From AP-15 sp963737145 (lineage in GTDB: Bacteria > Pseudomonadota > Alphaproteobacteria > ATCC43930 > CGMCC-115725), in the NCBI GenBank assembly GCA_963737145.1, contig CAVTRO010000004.1, positions 744,001 through 808,000 on the forward strand: a stretch of DNA of 64,000 nt, written 5' to 3'. A program made the position numbers and the translations under genes. Of the stretch, positions 55,698-64,000 are shown one piece after another; position 1 is the first letter of the stretch; each line of letters starts with the position of its first letter. Under the pieces are notes generated by a model. It was given only the letters and a program-made list of their open reading frames with translations, did not search any database and had not been told where the DNA came from.

Positions 55698-56969
55698 ATG
55701 AGGCAGATCAACTGCAGCTTCGTCTTGGGTGCCGCCCTGGCTTCAGTGTTGCTCGGCGGTATCGGCTCTGGATCGGCAGAGGAGAAGGCCGAGCAGCCTG
55801 CCGCAGGCGAAACCCCGGCCGCACCGGCCGCACCGGCCGCACCGACGGCATTGACGACACCGTCTCTGACCGGCCCCCTTGCGGGCAACCCAAATCCGAT
55901 CAACTTCGAGGCCGGCCCGCTCGGCCCGGTTTATTTGACCGGGATCGTCAGCGGCCTCGCGCTCTGGCAGAACAACCCGTTTCCCGGAGATCAGCGCTCG
56001 CTCCGAAGTCTGAGCAATGGCCAATTTATCTTTCAAAAAACCGACGGATTTTTGCAGTATTACGTGCAGGCTGGAGCCTACACGATACCGGCGCTCGGCA
56101 CGCCCTATTTCAATACTCCGAAGGCCACCGGCGACTTCTTCTCCGCCTTGCCGCTCGCAAACCTGAAGCTCGCGCCAACAGAGGCGATTTCGGTCCAGGG
56201 CGGCAAATTGCCGACCCTGATAGGAGCCGAATACACGTTCACGTTTCAGAACATGAATATCGAGCGCGGCCTCTTGTGGAACCAGGAACCAGCCATCAGC
56301 CGCGGCGCTCAGCTCAACTACACCGTCGATCCCCTCGCTTTCTCATTCTCGTGGAATGACGGATTTTACTCGAATCAGTTCACGTGGCTCACAGGGTCGC
56401 TGGCCTACACCCTCGATAAAGCGAACACCTTCACCATAGCTGCCGGCGGCAACTATGCGCATTCTACGAAAGTTACGACTACGACCCCTTTCAATTTGAC
56501 GACAGCCACACCTTTGTTTCAGAACAACGAAACGATTTTGAATGTTATTTATACCTATAATTCCGCACCGTGGACGGTCACGCCGTATTTCCAGTACACA
56601 AATGTGCCGGGGAATTCGTCACCGCCGTTCAACACCTTTTCCTCGGCATCGACCTATGGCGGGGCGATACTGGTGAATTATTTCTTTCCCGAGGATTCGT
56701 GGTTGCCGGGGTTCAGTCTGCCGGTTCGGTTCGAGTATATTTCGAGCACGGGCAGCGTCGCGAATGGCGCACCCAGCCTGATCTATGGTCCTGGCAGCAG
56801 TGCATGGTCGGTCACCGTGACCCCGACATATCAGTACGGGATCTACTTCGCGCGTGCCGAGTTCTCCCATGTCGGAACGAGCAGCACGACACCCGGTTTC
56901 GCGCTCGGCCCGACCTTCGGCAATACGACGCAGACCCGCTTTATGTTCGAAACCGGCGTTCTGTTCTGA
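55698..56969 (+). CDS. outer-membrane porin-like beta-barrel protein
   Basis: A 423-residue exported protein: signal peptide INCSFVLGAALASVLLGGIGSG, a Pro/Ala linker (QPAAGETPAAPAAPAAPT), then alternating amphipathic strands (FLQYYVQAGAYTIPALG, FSFSWNDGFYSNQFTW, TVTPYFQYTNVP, YIFARAEFSHV-type) ending MFETGVLF with the terminal Phe of outer-membrane barrels. Gly/Asn-rich loops and the absence of Cys fit a passive porin. GAAAGG precedes the start. Confidence 0.75.
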   Translation: MRQINCSFVLGAALASVLLGGIGSGSAEEKAEQPAAGETPAAPAAPAAPTALTTPSLTGPLAGNPNPINFEAGPLGPVYLTGIVSGLALWQNNPFPGDQRSLRSLSNGQFIFQKTDGFLQYYVQAGAYTIPALGTPYFNTPKATGDFFSALPLANLKLAPTEAISVQGGKLPTLIGAEYTFTFQNMNIERGLLWNQEPAISRGAQLNYTVDPLAFSFSWNDGFYSNQFTWLTGSLAYTLDKANTFTIAAGGNYAHSTKVTTTTPFNLTTATPLFQNNETILNVIYTYNSAPWTVTPYFQYTNVPGNSSPPFNTFSSASTYGGAILVNYFFPEDSWLPGFSLPVRFEYISSTGSVANGAPSLIYGPGSSAWSVTVTPTYQYGIYFARAEFSHVGTSSTTPGFALGPTFGNTTQTRFMFETGVLF

Positions 56970-57004
56970 GCCGGCCCCAGCCGCTTTGGCTTTAATCTCG
57001 CCGG

Positions 57005-58783
57005 TCACCCGCAATCGCCCAGCGCGGCCATCGTGTCCTGCGGCAATGGGGCGCGCTCGATGTGGCGGCGATGCCAGAGCGCGTAGAAGAGCAGGTTCCA
57101 GGCGGCGCGGGCGGTCCGCCTGCCGCCGGGGGCAGCGAACAGGCGCTCGACCGCATCGGGGCGGCAGATTTCGCGCACCGCGCTTGAACGAGAGACAAGC
57201 GGACCGAGATCGGCGCCTCGACGCGCAATCCATTGCGCGACCGGAACTGTGAAGCCGCGCTTGCGGCTGAAGGGCTGCATGTCGGGCAGGCGATCGGCAA
57301 GCCAGCGGCGCAACAGCCATTTGCCGAACCCGCGCCTGACCTTGAGCTCGTCCGGCAGACGAAAGATGAGCGCCGCCAGCTCGGTATCGAGATAGGGCGT
57401 ACGGCCTTCGGTGCTGTGCGCCATCAGGCAGCGATCCAGTTTGACCAACAGGTCGTTCGGCAGCCAATCAGCGCAGTCGACCGCTTGCGCGACCTGCAAC
57501 GGAGTTCGCCGGCGATCGCTGTTGCGGATCTCGGCCGCAGCTATGCCGTCGCGCCAGCCGGCGATCTCGCTTCGCAATATCCCGAGCCCGTCGAGCACGC
57601 CGCGCGCCCGCGGCGCCCGCCCGCCCGCCCACCATGGGCGCATTGCGCTGCGATAGCGTCCATACCCGGCGAACAGCTCGTCACCGCCCTCGCCAGTGAG
57701 AATCACTTTGAGACCGGCTTCATGCGCGGCGCGGGCAAGAGCCCAGGTCGGCAGGATCGCATAATCGGCGGCCGGGTCGTCGACCGCCGAGACGATCTCG
57801 GGCAGCAGTCTCCAGAAGTCAGCTTCATCAAACACGAGCTCGACATGCTCGGCTCCGACCGAAGCAGCAGCGGCGCGCGCGGCCGGACGCTCATCTGCGA
57901 CCTCGCTCGCCGCGAAGCCGATCGTGAACGCCTTCACGGGGCGCGCGGCAAGCCGCGCCATCATCATGAGCACCACCGTCGAATCGATGCCGCCCGAGAG
58001 AAATATGCCGAACGGCACGTCCGAGCGCTGGTGCAGGCGGACGCTCTCCAAAAGGGCGGCGTCCAACCGGGCGAGCGCCTCTAATTCCCCGAGCTGCAGC
58101 GGCCCCCCATCGGGCAGCGCTGCGCGGCGGCGGCGCTCGACGATGCGCCCCCGGCGCACCACGACCATCTCTCCAGGGAGCACTCGATTGATCCCGGCGA
58201 AGATCGTCTCACGGCCGGTGGTGAACTGCATCTGCAGCAGCTCGTTGCGCGCCGACCGGACGAGCTGCGGGGCGACGATGCCGGCCTCGATCAGCGCGCC
58301 CGGCTCCGAGGCGAAGGCAAAGGCGCGCGGCGCTTCGGCGTAATAAAGGGGCTTGATGCCGAACGGATCGCGGGTGAGGATCAGGTGGCCGGCTGACGGG
58401 TCGTGCAGCGCAATCGCGTACATGCCCCGCAAATGCACGGTGAAGTCGAGGCCGTATTGGCGGTAAAGGTGCAGCGGCAGCTCGCAATCCGACTGCGTCG
58501 ACAAAGCCGCCGAGCGGGCGCTGCCGAGGCCGGCGCGCAGCTCGACGTAATTGTAGATCTCGCCATTGGCGATCAGCGCCGCGCCACCCGGCTCGTAGAG
58601 AGGCTGGTCGCCGGTCGCGAGATCGATGATGGCGAGCCGGGTCTGGACCATCCCGACGTCGCCCGATCGGTACCGGCCATCGCCATCCGGACCCCGGTGG
58701 CGCAGCACGTCCGCCATGGCACGCAGCGGCGCCGGCGGCGGGGCCGCGCCGTCATATGTCATCAGCCCGGCGATCCCGCACAT
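57005..58783 (-). CDS. asnB: asparagine synthase (glutamine-hydrolysing)
   Basis: A 592-residue two-domain amidotransferase. The N-terminal Ntn glutaminase starts MCGIAGLMTYDG with catalytic Cys2, then LRHRGPDGDG and ANGEIYNYVELR. The synthetase half has the PP-loop GIFLSGGIDSTV near residue 265 and ILTGEGGDELFAGYGRYR. It is the last gene of a five-gene glycan operon and starts by a one-base TGATG overlap with the preceding glycosyltransferase. In such settings AsnB-type enzymes often amidate a sugar carboxyl rather than make asparagine. Confidence 0.93.
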   Translation of the reverse strand: MCGIAGLMTYDGAAPPPAPLRAMADVLRHRGPDGDGRYRSGDVGMVQTRLAIIDLATGDQPLYEPGGAALIANGEIYNYVELRAGLGSARSAALSTQSDCELPLHLYRQYGLDFTVHLRGMYAIALHDPSAGHLILTRDPFGIKPLYYAEAPRAFAFASEPGALIEAGIVAPQLVRSARNELLQMQFTTGRETIFAGINRVLPGEMVVVRRGRIVERRRRAALPDGGPLQLGELEALARLDAALLESVRLHQRSDVPFGIFLSGGIDSTVVLMMMARLAARPVKAFTIGFAASEVADERPAARAAAASVGAEHVELVFDEADFWRLLPEIVSAVDDPAADYAILPTWALARAAHEAGLKVILTGEGGDELFAGYGRYRSAMRPWWAGGRAPRARGVLDGLGILRSEIAGWRDGIAAAEIRNSDRRRTPLQVAQAVDCADWLPNDLLVKLDRCLMAHSTEGRTPYLDTELAALIFRLPDELKVRRGFGKWLLRRWLADRLPDMQPFSRKRGFTVPVAQWIARRGADLGPLVSRSSAVREICRPDAVERLFAAPGGRRTARAAWNLLFYALWHRRHIERAPLPQDTMAALGDCG

Positions 58784-59814
58784 CAGCGTGTCACTTGATC
58801 GAAGAAATTGCGGTAGCCGGCGACGACGATCGGCTCGGTGAACTCGGCTTCGTAGACCCGGCGGCCCGCTTTCCCGAGTTTCGCACGCAGCGCGGGATCC
58901 GCGCAAACACGCTCGATCGCTTGCGCGAGCGCTCGCGGGCCGCCGCCGGGGCTGCCGGGAAGCGGCACCAGGATGCCGCTTTCGCCATTCCGGATCAGCC
59001 CGGCCGGCCCGTCGCTCGCCGTGGCGACGACCGGCAATCCGGCGGACCAGGCCTCGATCACAACATTGCCGAGCGGTTCGTGCAACGACGGGCAGACGAG
59101 AAGATCGGCCGCCGCCAACAAGCGCGGCACGTCCTCGCGCCAGCCAAGGAAGCGAACCCGGCCGACGATCCCCAGCCGGGTCGCGAGGCGTTCGAGGCGC
59201 GGCCGCAGCGGGCCGTCCCCGGCGATCCACAGCGTGACCTCGCGGGTTGCCGCGAGAGCCTCGAGCAACAGCTCAAACCCTTTGTTTGGGTGGAGCCGGC
59301 CGAGGGCCAAGGCCAATGGCACCCGGCCCGCCGATGCTCTGCCGCCTGCGGCAGCCGAATCGGGAACAAAATTCGGCAGATAAATGATGCGTTCGCTCGG
59401 CCAGCCCTTGGCAATCGCGTAATCGACGATGGCGCGGGTGTTTCCGATCAGATAATGGCAGCGGCGATAATATTTCAGATCGTAATAACCGCCGAGCCGG
59501 GCGACATGCACAAAGTCGCCGCGCGGGCACAGCCGCGTGGCGCGGCTCATCCAGGTCAGCACGATATCGGGGCGCCAGGCGGCGATTTCGCGCCGGAACG
59601 CAAATCGGGTCGCCAGGTCGAAGATGCCGCCGAAAGCGAATTCGCCGACCCCAACCCCGGCGGCGCGCAGGCATTGCGCGCGGCGGGAATTGCGGCGGAT
59701 CAGCACGCGCTGCGGTGCGCCCGCGCGGTGGAGCGCCGCGGCGAGCCGCGTGAAAAAAATCTCCGCTCCGCCATGCGCCGCACCGGCGATCGCCTGCAGC
59801 ACCCGCCGGGTCAT
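58783..59814 (-). CDS. glycosyltransferase, GT4-like
   Basis: A 343-residue GT-B enzyme: MTRRVLQAIAGAAHGGAEIFF, a middle loop DFVHVARLGGYYDLKYYRRC, and the C-terminal UDP-sugar region ALALGRLHPNKGFELLLEAL...HEPLGNVVIEAWSAGLPVVAT. The HEPLGNV... motif gives the retaining GT4 Glu-x7-Glu-like site. The start at 59814 overlaps the upstream gene by ATGA. It adds a sugar to a lipid or LPS core acceptor. Confidence 0.88.
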   Translation of the reverse strand: MTRRVLQAIAGAAHGGAEIFFTRLAAALHRAGAPQRVLIRRNSRRAQCLRAAGVGVGEFAFGGIFDLATRFAFRREIAAWRPDIVLTWMSRATRLCPRGDFVHVARLGGYYDLKYYRRCHYLIGNTRAIVDYAIAKGWPSERIIYLPNFVPDSAAAGGRASAGRVPLALALGRLHPNKGFELLLEALAATREVTLWIAGDGPLRPRLERLATRLGIVGRVRFLGWREDVPRLLAAADLLVCPSLHEPLGNVVIEAWSAGLPVVATASDGPAGLIRNGESGILVPLPGSPGGGPRALAQAIERVCADPALRAKLGKAGRRVYEAEFTEPIVVAGYRNFFDQVTR

Positions 59815-60833
59815 CTCATCAGCGCTTCGAACCTGCCCGCGACGGCGTCCCAGCTCGCTCCGCCCTGTTTTGCAAGAGCGGCAAGATGCCAGCGCCGCCA
59901 CAAGCCGTCGTCGCGCAGCGCCGCTATTGCCGCCGCCGCAAATGCGTCGTCATTTTCGGCAACACGACCCGTAGCGCCGTCGATGACCCGTTCGGGGGCC
60001 GAGCCTAGCGGCTGCACGATCGCCGGCACCCCCATCGCCTGCGCCTCGGCAAGCGCGAGGCAGAATGTCTCCCCGGGGTCGCCGCGGTAGAGCATGATCC
60101 TGGCGCCGGACAGCGCTGCCGCCAATTCGGCGCGGCCAACCGGCGCGAAGCGGCGTATCCGGTGAGCGGCGAGGCTGCCGGCCCGACCCAGCACCTCATC
60201 CATTCGCGGCGCCCGGGCCGAGCCGTAGACCCTCTCTCCGGCATAAATGTGCAATTCCGCCTCCGGCACTGCCGGCGCGATGCGCGCTATCCACATGTCG
60301 AGCAGCCAATCGAGCCCGCGCAGCGGGTTCGAGGTAAAAATTGCCCGCGGCGGCGGCGGCTCGCGCGGCGCCGCCGAGCGGAATCGATCGAGCACGCCAT
60401 AGGGTATGGTCTCGCGCCCGCCGCAGGGCAGCCAATCAGGTACGGTTGCCGCGTGATAGCTTCCGGTTGTGATCAGGATCGGACGATACCGGGCGAGTCG
60501 CCAGAGATTTCGCGGCTTTTTCAGATAACCCGCAGGATTGTGGAGCCAGAAGAGCCGCCGCCTCGCCTTTCGGACGAGCCCGATGACGCGGTGCCCGCGA
60601 TTGCCGATGTAAAGATCACAGTTCGACGGTATTTCGCCCCAAAGCGGCGCCCAGTGCACCCCGTTGTGGCAGAGCGGGGCGAGGCAGCGGTTGCGCACCG
60701 CAACCCGATGGCCGCGTTGCGCCAAGGCTTCGGCGAGCGCCGCGAACGCTGTCTCCGCACCGCCGAGCGGCCCCCGCTCCGCCGTCGTCCCGTCAAACGC
60801 GATCCCGTCATCGGCCATCACGACCTCAGCCAT
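59811..60833 (-). CDS. glycosyltransferase, GT4-like, with short N-terminal part
   Basis: A 340-residue GT-B protein: GPLGGAETAFAALAEALAQRGH, CDLYIGNRGHRVIGLVRKA, and the C-terminal FAPVGRAELAAALSGARIMLYRGDPGETFCLALAEAQAMGVPAIV. The Asp-Pro-Gly-Glu in the last motif matches the family donor site. Start taken at ATG 60833, which overlaps the GT2 gene; a GTG at 60836 is equally possible. The product probably acts in the same glycan as its neighbours. Confidence 0.85.
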   Translation of the reverse strand: MAEVVMADDGIAFDGTTAERGPLGGAETAFAALAEALAQRGHRVAVRNRCLAPLCHNGVHWAPLWGEIPSNCDLYIGNRGHRVIGLVRKARRRLFWLHNPAGYLKKPRNLWRLARYRPILITTGSYHAATVPDWLPCGGRETIPYGVLDRFRSAAPREPPPPRAIFTSNPLRGLDWLLDMWIARIAPAVPEAELHIYAGERVYGSARAPRMDEVLGRAGSLAAHRIRRFAPVGRAELAAALSGARIMLYRGDPGETFCLALAEAQAMGVPAIVQPLGSAPERVIDGATGRVAENDDAFAAAAIAALRDDGLWRRWHLAALAKQGGASWDAVAGRFEALMR

Positions 60834-61692
60834 CACCCGAGCTTCCCTCCAAGAGTCCCTCTCCGCCCTTCAGGGGGGAGAGGGAGGGGCCCAACCCGCA
60901 GGGTTGGGAGGGTGAGGGCGACGCCGGGACCGGCTCAGCGGGATCGAGCCGGGCCTTCAGGTAGGAGAGGATCGGGTAGAGCGCGGCGCAGAGCGCGATC
61001 AGAAAACCGTAGGGGCCTTCGCGGTACCCTTTCCGAACGACATAGCATTTCCAGAAGCGCGAGACGATGCGGCGCAGGTTTTGGCCGTAATTGCCGATGT
61101 CGCCGTTTTCCCGCAGATCCTGCGCGCGGGCTGTCGTATAACGGTCGAGGCGCTGCAGCATGTCGGAAATGTTGCGGTCGACATAGTGGACGAGGCGCGA
61201 TGCGAGCGTCTCGCCCTGCGGTCCCGACAACGAAACCGTCGGGTGCACCCGCTGATCGCCCCATTTTTTCGCGCCCTTGCGATAGAGCGCGGCGTGAGCC
61301 GACCTGCCGAAGGAGGCGCCCCACCCCCAGCGCACGCGCCGCGCCCCGATGTAGTTGTCGACCGGGATGAGGTGCCAGTCGGCGGGCGAGTTTCGGACCA
61401 CGCGCCGGATTTCGGCGGCGAGGTCTGGTGTCACCCGCTCGTCGGCGTCGATTTCGAAGATCCATTCACCGCGGCAGGCCTCGATCCCGGCGTGCCGCCT
61501 TGGCCCCTCGCGCGGCCAGGCGCCTTCGACGGTGCGATCGGTGAACCGCAGCGCAATCTCCCGCGAGCGATCACCGCAGCGGTCGAGCACGACAACGGTC
61601 TCGTCGGCAAAACCGAGGCAGGCGAGACAATCGGCGAGCTGGCGTTCTTCGTCATGGGCGACGACCAACGCGGAAAGCCGCGGCTCGCTCAC
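60826..61692 (-). CDS. glycosyltransferase family 2 (LPS core, WaaE/KdtX-like)
   Basis: A 288-residue inverting GT2: SALVVAHDEERQLADCL, FADETVVVLDRCGDRSREIA, FEIDADERVTPDLA (DxD-type metal site), DNYIGARRVRWGW and a C-terminal membrane-associated helix (GFLIALCAALYPILSYLKAR). The start is the GTG at 61692, overlapping the upstream stop by GTGA. The last 30 residues (PSPSQPCGLGPSLSPLKGGEG) come from a palindromic GC-rich repeat that extends the protein, and may be non-functional. Confidence 0.85.
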   Translation of the reverse strand: MSEPRLSALVVAHDEERQLADCLACLGFADETVVVLDRCGDRSREIALRFTDRTVEGAWPREGPRRHAGIEACRGEWIFEIDADERVTPDLAAEIRRVVRNSPADWHLIPVDNYIGARRVRWGWGASFGRSAHAALYRKGAKKWGDQRVHPTVSLSGPQGETLASRLVHYVDRNISDMLQRLDRYTTARAQDLRENGDIGNYGQNLRRIVSRFWKCYVVRKGYREGPYGFLIALCAALYPILSYLKARLDPAEPVPASPSPSQPCGLGPSLSPLKGGEGLLEGSSGDG

Positions 61693-62648
61693 GCCGCGGC
61701 GCTCTCGACCGAATGCCACAACCGGCGCGCCGCCGCCTCGGCGGCATCGACGGAGAGGCCATCCATCAACGTGCCGGCGGTCCGGTGGTCGAAGCCCGGG
61801 CCGAACATCGCCTCGGGCGGGTCCGCCGAGCGGACCCATGCGGTCCGCCGGCCCCACGGCGCATACTGCGCGACGGGGCTGGGGCCGAACAGCCCCAGGG
61901 TCGGCGTCCCCGAGGCCGCGGCGATGTGCATCAGCCCGGTATCGTTGCCGATGAACATCGCGCAGCGCCGCAGCACCGCGGCGGCGGTCAAGAGATCGAT
62001 GCGGCCGACGAGGTCGACCCGCCGCTCCGGAGGGAGCGCCGCCAGGAGGGGCTCGGCCAGCTCGCGTTCATGCGTTGCGGCCAGCACCGCGACGCGGCTT
62101 CCGGGCAGCGGGCCGCCCGCGGCAGTAAGACGCATGGCGAGGTCGGCAAAACGCTCTGTCCGCCATTGCTTGGCGAGCCAATTCGCTGCCGGGCCGATCG
62201 CCAACACCGGGGCGCCCGGAGAGATCAACGCGCCCGCCATCCGTTCGTGGTGCGACGCGGTCCAAAGGTGCGGGTTCGGCGGAGGATCGAGATCAAAGAG
62301 GCGCGCAAGCTGGCGAACGCGATGCTCGCGCGCATCGCCCTTCGCCATGACCTTGCGATATCCGGCGTACAACAGCCAGGCAAGCGCCGAGCCGCGCAAA
62401 TCCACGACGAGATCCCAGCGCCGGGTCGCGACAGCGCTGTAAAAGGGCAGCCAATGCAGCGACCAGCGCCGTTTTTCCACGACGACGATCTGTTCGAGCC
62501 CGGGCACCGCCTCGAACAGCGGAGCCGCGACCGGCCCCGCCGCAATCGTCAGCCGCGCCTGCGGATAGCGCTCGATCAGGTGGCTGAGCAGACCGGTCGA
62601 CAACACGGCATCGCCGATCCTCGTCGCGGTAACAAACAGGATGTGCAT
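61689..62648 (-). CDS. glycosyltransferase family 9 (heptosyltransferase-like)
   Basis: A 319-residue ADP-heptose:LPS heptosyltransferase-type enzyme: HILFVTATRIGDAVLSTGLL, DLVVDLRGSALAWLLY, APVLAIGPAANWLAKQW, and IGNDTGLMHIAAASGTPTLGLFGPS as the donor site. I start at ATG 62648, since upstream residues have no similarity. It is the first gene of the glycan operon, which suggests the product is LPS core or a related surface glycan. Confidence 0.9.
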   Translation of the reverse strand: MHILFVTATRIGDAVLSTGLLSHLIERYPQARLTIAAGPVAAPLFEAVPGLEQIVVVEKRRWSLHWLPFYSAVATRRWDLVVDLRGSALAWLLYAGYRKVMAKGDAREHRVRQLARLFDLDPPPNPHLWTASHHERMAGALISPGAPVLAIGPAANWLAKQWRTERFADLAMRLTAAGGPLPGSRVAVLAATHERELAEPLLAALPPERRVDLVGRIDLLTAAAVLRRCAMFIGNDTGLMHIAAASGTPTLGLFGPSPVAQYAPWGRRTAWVRSADPPEAMFGPGFDHRTAGTLMDGLSVDAAEAAARRLWHSVESAAA

Positions 62649-62727
62649 TTGGCCCGGTCCGGCGGGCCTTATATGCCGGTCTCCGCCGCTTGCCAAGGAA
62701 GCGCTCCGAGCCTAACTCTAGCCGGCC

Positions 62728-63642
62728 ATGGCCGATGCCAGCTTTGTTTTGCTCAAGGATCGAGGCATTCTCGCGGTCTCCGGGCCCGATCGCCGCCCGT
62801 TTTTGCAGGGGCTCGTTTCGAACGACGTCGAGAAGGTGTCTCCCACGGCGGCCCGCTATGCGGCGTTTCTCACGGCCCAGGGCAAATACCTCTTCGATTT
62901 CATGATGATCGCAGCGGGCGAATCGATCTGGCTCGACGCGGAGGCCGCCCGCCTCGGCGATCTGAAGCGGCGGCTGTCCATGTATCGGCTGCGCGCGAAG
63001 GTCACACTCGATGAGCAATCCGGCCTTTGCGTAGCTGCAGTATTCGGAGCGGAGGCGCCGGCCGCCCTCGGACTGCCGAACGAGCCCGGAGCGGCCCGGC
63101 CGTTCGGTTCGGGCATCGCGTTCGTCGATCCGCGGCTGGCGGCCCTCAGCGCGCGCGCCATTCTGCCGCTCGAGGGGACACGGGCATCGCTCGGCAATGC
63201 CGGCATTTCAGAAACCGGTTTCGACAGCTACGACCGGCTGCGCCTGTCGCTCGGCATCCCCGATGGCAGCCGCGATCTGGTGCTGGAGAAATCGATCCTG
63301 CTCGAAGCGGGGTTCGACGAACTGAACGGCGTCGACTGGCAGAAGGGCTGTTATATCGGCCAGGAGTTGACGGCCCGGACGAAGTACCGCGGGCTGATCA
63401 AGCGGCGGCTGATGCCCGTAGAGATCGAGGGGCCGGCACCGCCACCAGGAACGATCGTGACTATGGATGGTCGCGAAGTCGGCGAAATGCGCTCGAGCCG
63501 CGACGGGCTCGGTCTAGCCTTGTTGCGGATCGAACCGGTGCGCGACAGCAAGACGCTCGCAGCGGGCGACGCAACTCTCATCCCGCTCAGACCCTCCTGG
63601 ATGCGGCTGGAAAACGACATCCCGCCGCAAATTAATCACTGA
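62728..63642 (+). CDS. ygfZ: YgfZ/CAF17-like folate-binding protein
   Basis: A 304-residue protein of the GcvT/YgfZ fold: AVSGPDRRPFLQGLVSNDVEKV, ARYAAFLTAQGKYLFDFMM, and the family's invariant GCYIGQELTARTKYRGLIKRRL with the conserved Cys. It promotes Fe-S cluster assembly or repair and needs folate. Divergent from the glycan operon. Confidence 0.9.
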   Translation: MADASFVLLKDRGILAVSGPDRRPFLQGLVSNDVEKVSPTAARYAAFLTAQGKYLFDFMMIAAGESIWLDAEAARLGDLKRRLSMYRLRAKVTLDEQSGLCVAAVFGAEAPAALGLPNEPGAARPFGSGIAFVDPRLAALSARAILPLEGTRASLGNAGISETGFDSYDRLRLSLGIPDGSRDLVLEKSILLEAGFDELNGVDWQKGCYIGQELTARTKYRGLIKRRLMPVEIEGPAPPPGTIVTMDGREVGEMRSSRDGLGLALLRIEPVRDSKTLAAGDATLIPLRPSWMRLENDIPPQINH

Positions 63643-63735
63643 CGGAACTCGGCGCGCGCCGGTTGGAGAACTGGGAAGCGATTCCGTCGCCGGCCTGGGC
63701 GCCGCCGCCCGTTACGCGATCCGGGTGCCCGGCCG

Positions 63736-64000
63736 CTAGGCAACCCCCTTCAACCGTTCCATTTCCCGCGCGAATTCCAAGCGGAGTTGCGCCGCTTCTT
63801 CATCGGGCAGCCAATTGGCCATGTTGGGAAACACGGTTTGCCACATCCTGGCATCGCGTTCCGACCACGGCATCTTCTCGGCGGATCGCGCTTTTTCGAG
63901 CAATGCGTTCAAGCGCTGGCGAACCTTCTCCGGGTCGGGCACGTAGCGGCGAACCGGTGCTTGCAGGCGATCGCCGCCATCCCCGAACAGGCTGCCCTGC
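63736..64000 (-). CDS. hypothetical protein, N-terminus beyond the window
   Basis: The frame is open to the right edge and no stop occurs upstream, so the start lies outside. The visible 87 residues (GSLFGDGGDRLQAPVRRYVP, EKVRQRLNALLEKARSAEKM, FPNMANWLPDEEAAQLRLEF) are charged and helical. A GTG at 63942 could start a short form. Not recognised. Confidence 0.55.
   Translation of the reverse strand, partial: QGSLFGDGGDRLQAPVRRYVPDPEKVRQRLNALLEKARSAEKMPWSERDARMWQTVFPNMANWLPDEEAAQLRLEFAREMERLKGVA

Noticed and set aside
57005..59230. Reading asnB as a 741-residue protein with an N-terminal extension
   Set aside because: The extension is antisense-frame sequence over the GT4 gene; Cys2 of the glutaminase must follow Met1 at 58783.
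1..64000. CRISPR array, tRNA or rRNA genes
   Set aside because: No regularly spaced repeats with spacers, and no recognisable cloverleaf or rRNA segment was seen by reading.

Overview
The window is GC-rich (about 65% by eye), densely packed DNA from an alphaproteobacterium, probably a soil or environmental Rhodospirillales/Hyphomicrobiales-type lineage. The evidence is the mix of gene families: a class III cyclase with TPRs, PF04392-type substrate-binding proteins, DUF29, RadC, and a giant multi-GAF histidine kinase. Intergenic repeats of the GTCATTGCGAG/GAAGCAATCTCG and CCCGCGAAAGCGGG types fit this. No rRNA or tRNA gene was seen. The genus cannot be named from the sequence.

Layout. 1-8.7 kb: a frameshifted alpha/beta hydrolase cut by the window edge, a cyclase-TPR protein, a secreted YHS-RidA fusion, a PLP aminomutase-like enzyme, a 23-codon minigene with a perfect Shine-Dalgarno, and a MetE-like/SDR/DUF29 run. 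8.7-13.6 kb: mutS, an MHS-family transporter and an SDR. 13.6-16.1 kb: a DUF4231/SLATT membrane protein divergent from a TIR-FGE fusion, a possible immune or signalling pair. 16.2-25.4 kb: a 2-hydroxyacid dehydrogenase/PEP-mutase-like/LLM operon, a convergent PhyH dioxygenase/oxidoreductase/bicupin/hydrolase operon, radC with an extra N-terminal domain, and an epoxide-hydrolase-like gene. 25.6-36.2 kb: catabolic and redox genes (BNR-repeat protein, aldo-keto reductase, VOC protein, DAO oxidoreductase, serine hydrolase, thiolase, LigB-LigA dioxygenase) plus a broken transglycosylase and an arginine-rich protein.

36.2-45.0 kb is a signalling block: a receiver-cyclase protein, a lone receiver, and a roughly 2,240-residue histidine kinase with nine GAF domains. 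A 474-bp unit sits inside it: a GxxExxY gene bounded by 42-bp inverted repeats. 45.7-48.2 kb is a tandem array of four PF04392 substrate-binding genes in stages of decay, joined by 4-nt stop/start overlaps. 48.4-52.5 kb holds pheS and a pheT with nine single-base insertions, then a broken methyltransferase-like gene. 53-57 kb has a TPR protein, a glycosidase-like remnant and a porin. 57.0-62.6 kb is a translationally coupled surface-glycan operon (GT9, GT2, two GT4-like, asparagine synthase). ygfZ and a partial conserved ORF end the window.

About twenty coding frames are broken by single-base indels, including pheT, which is normally essential. Many of the features typed 'pseudogene' may therefore be intact genes in an imperfect assembly, and they are described that way. 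The strongest candidates for undescribed biology are the GxxExxY inverted-repeat unit, the perfect-SD minigene, the TIR-FGE/SLATT pair and the decaying substrate-binding array.
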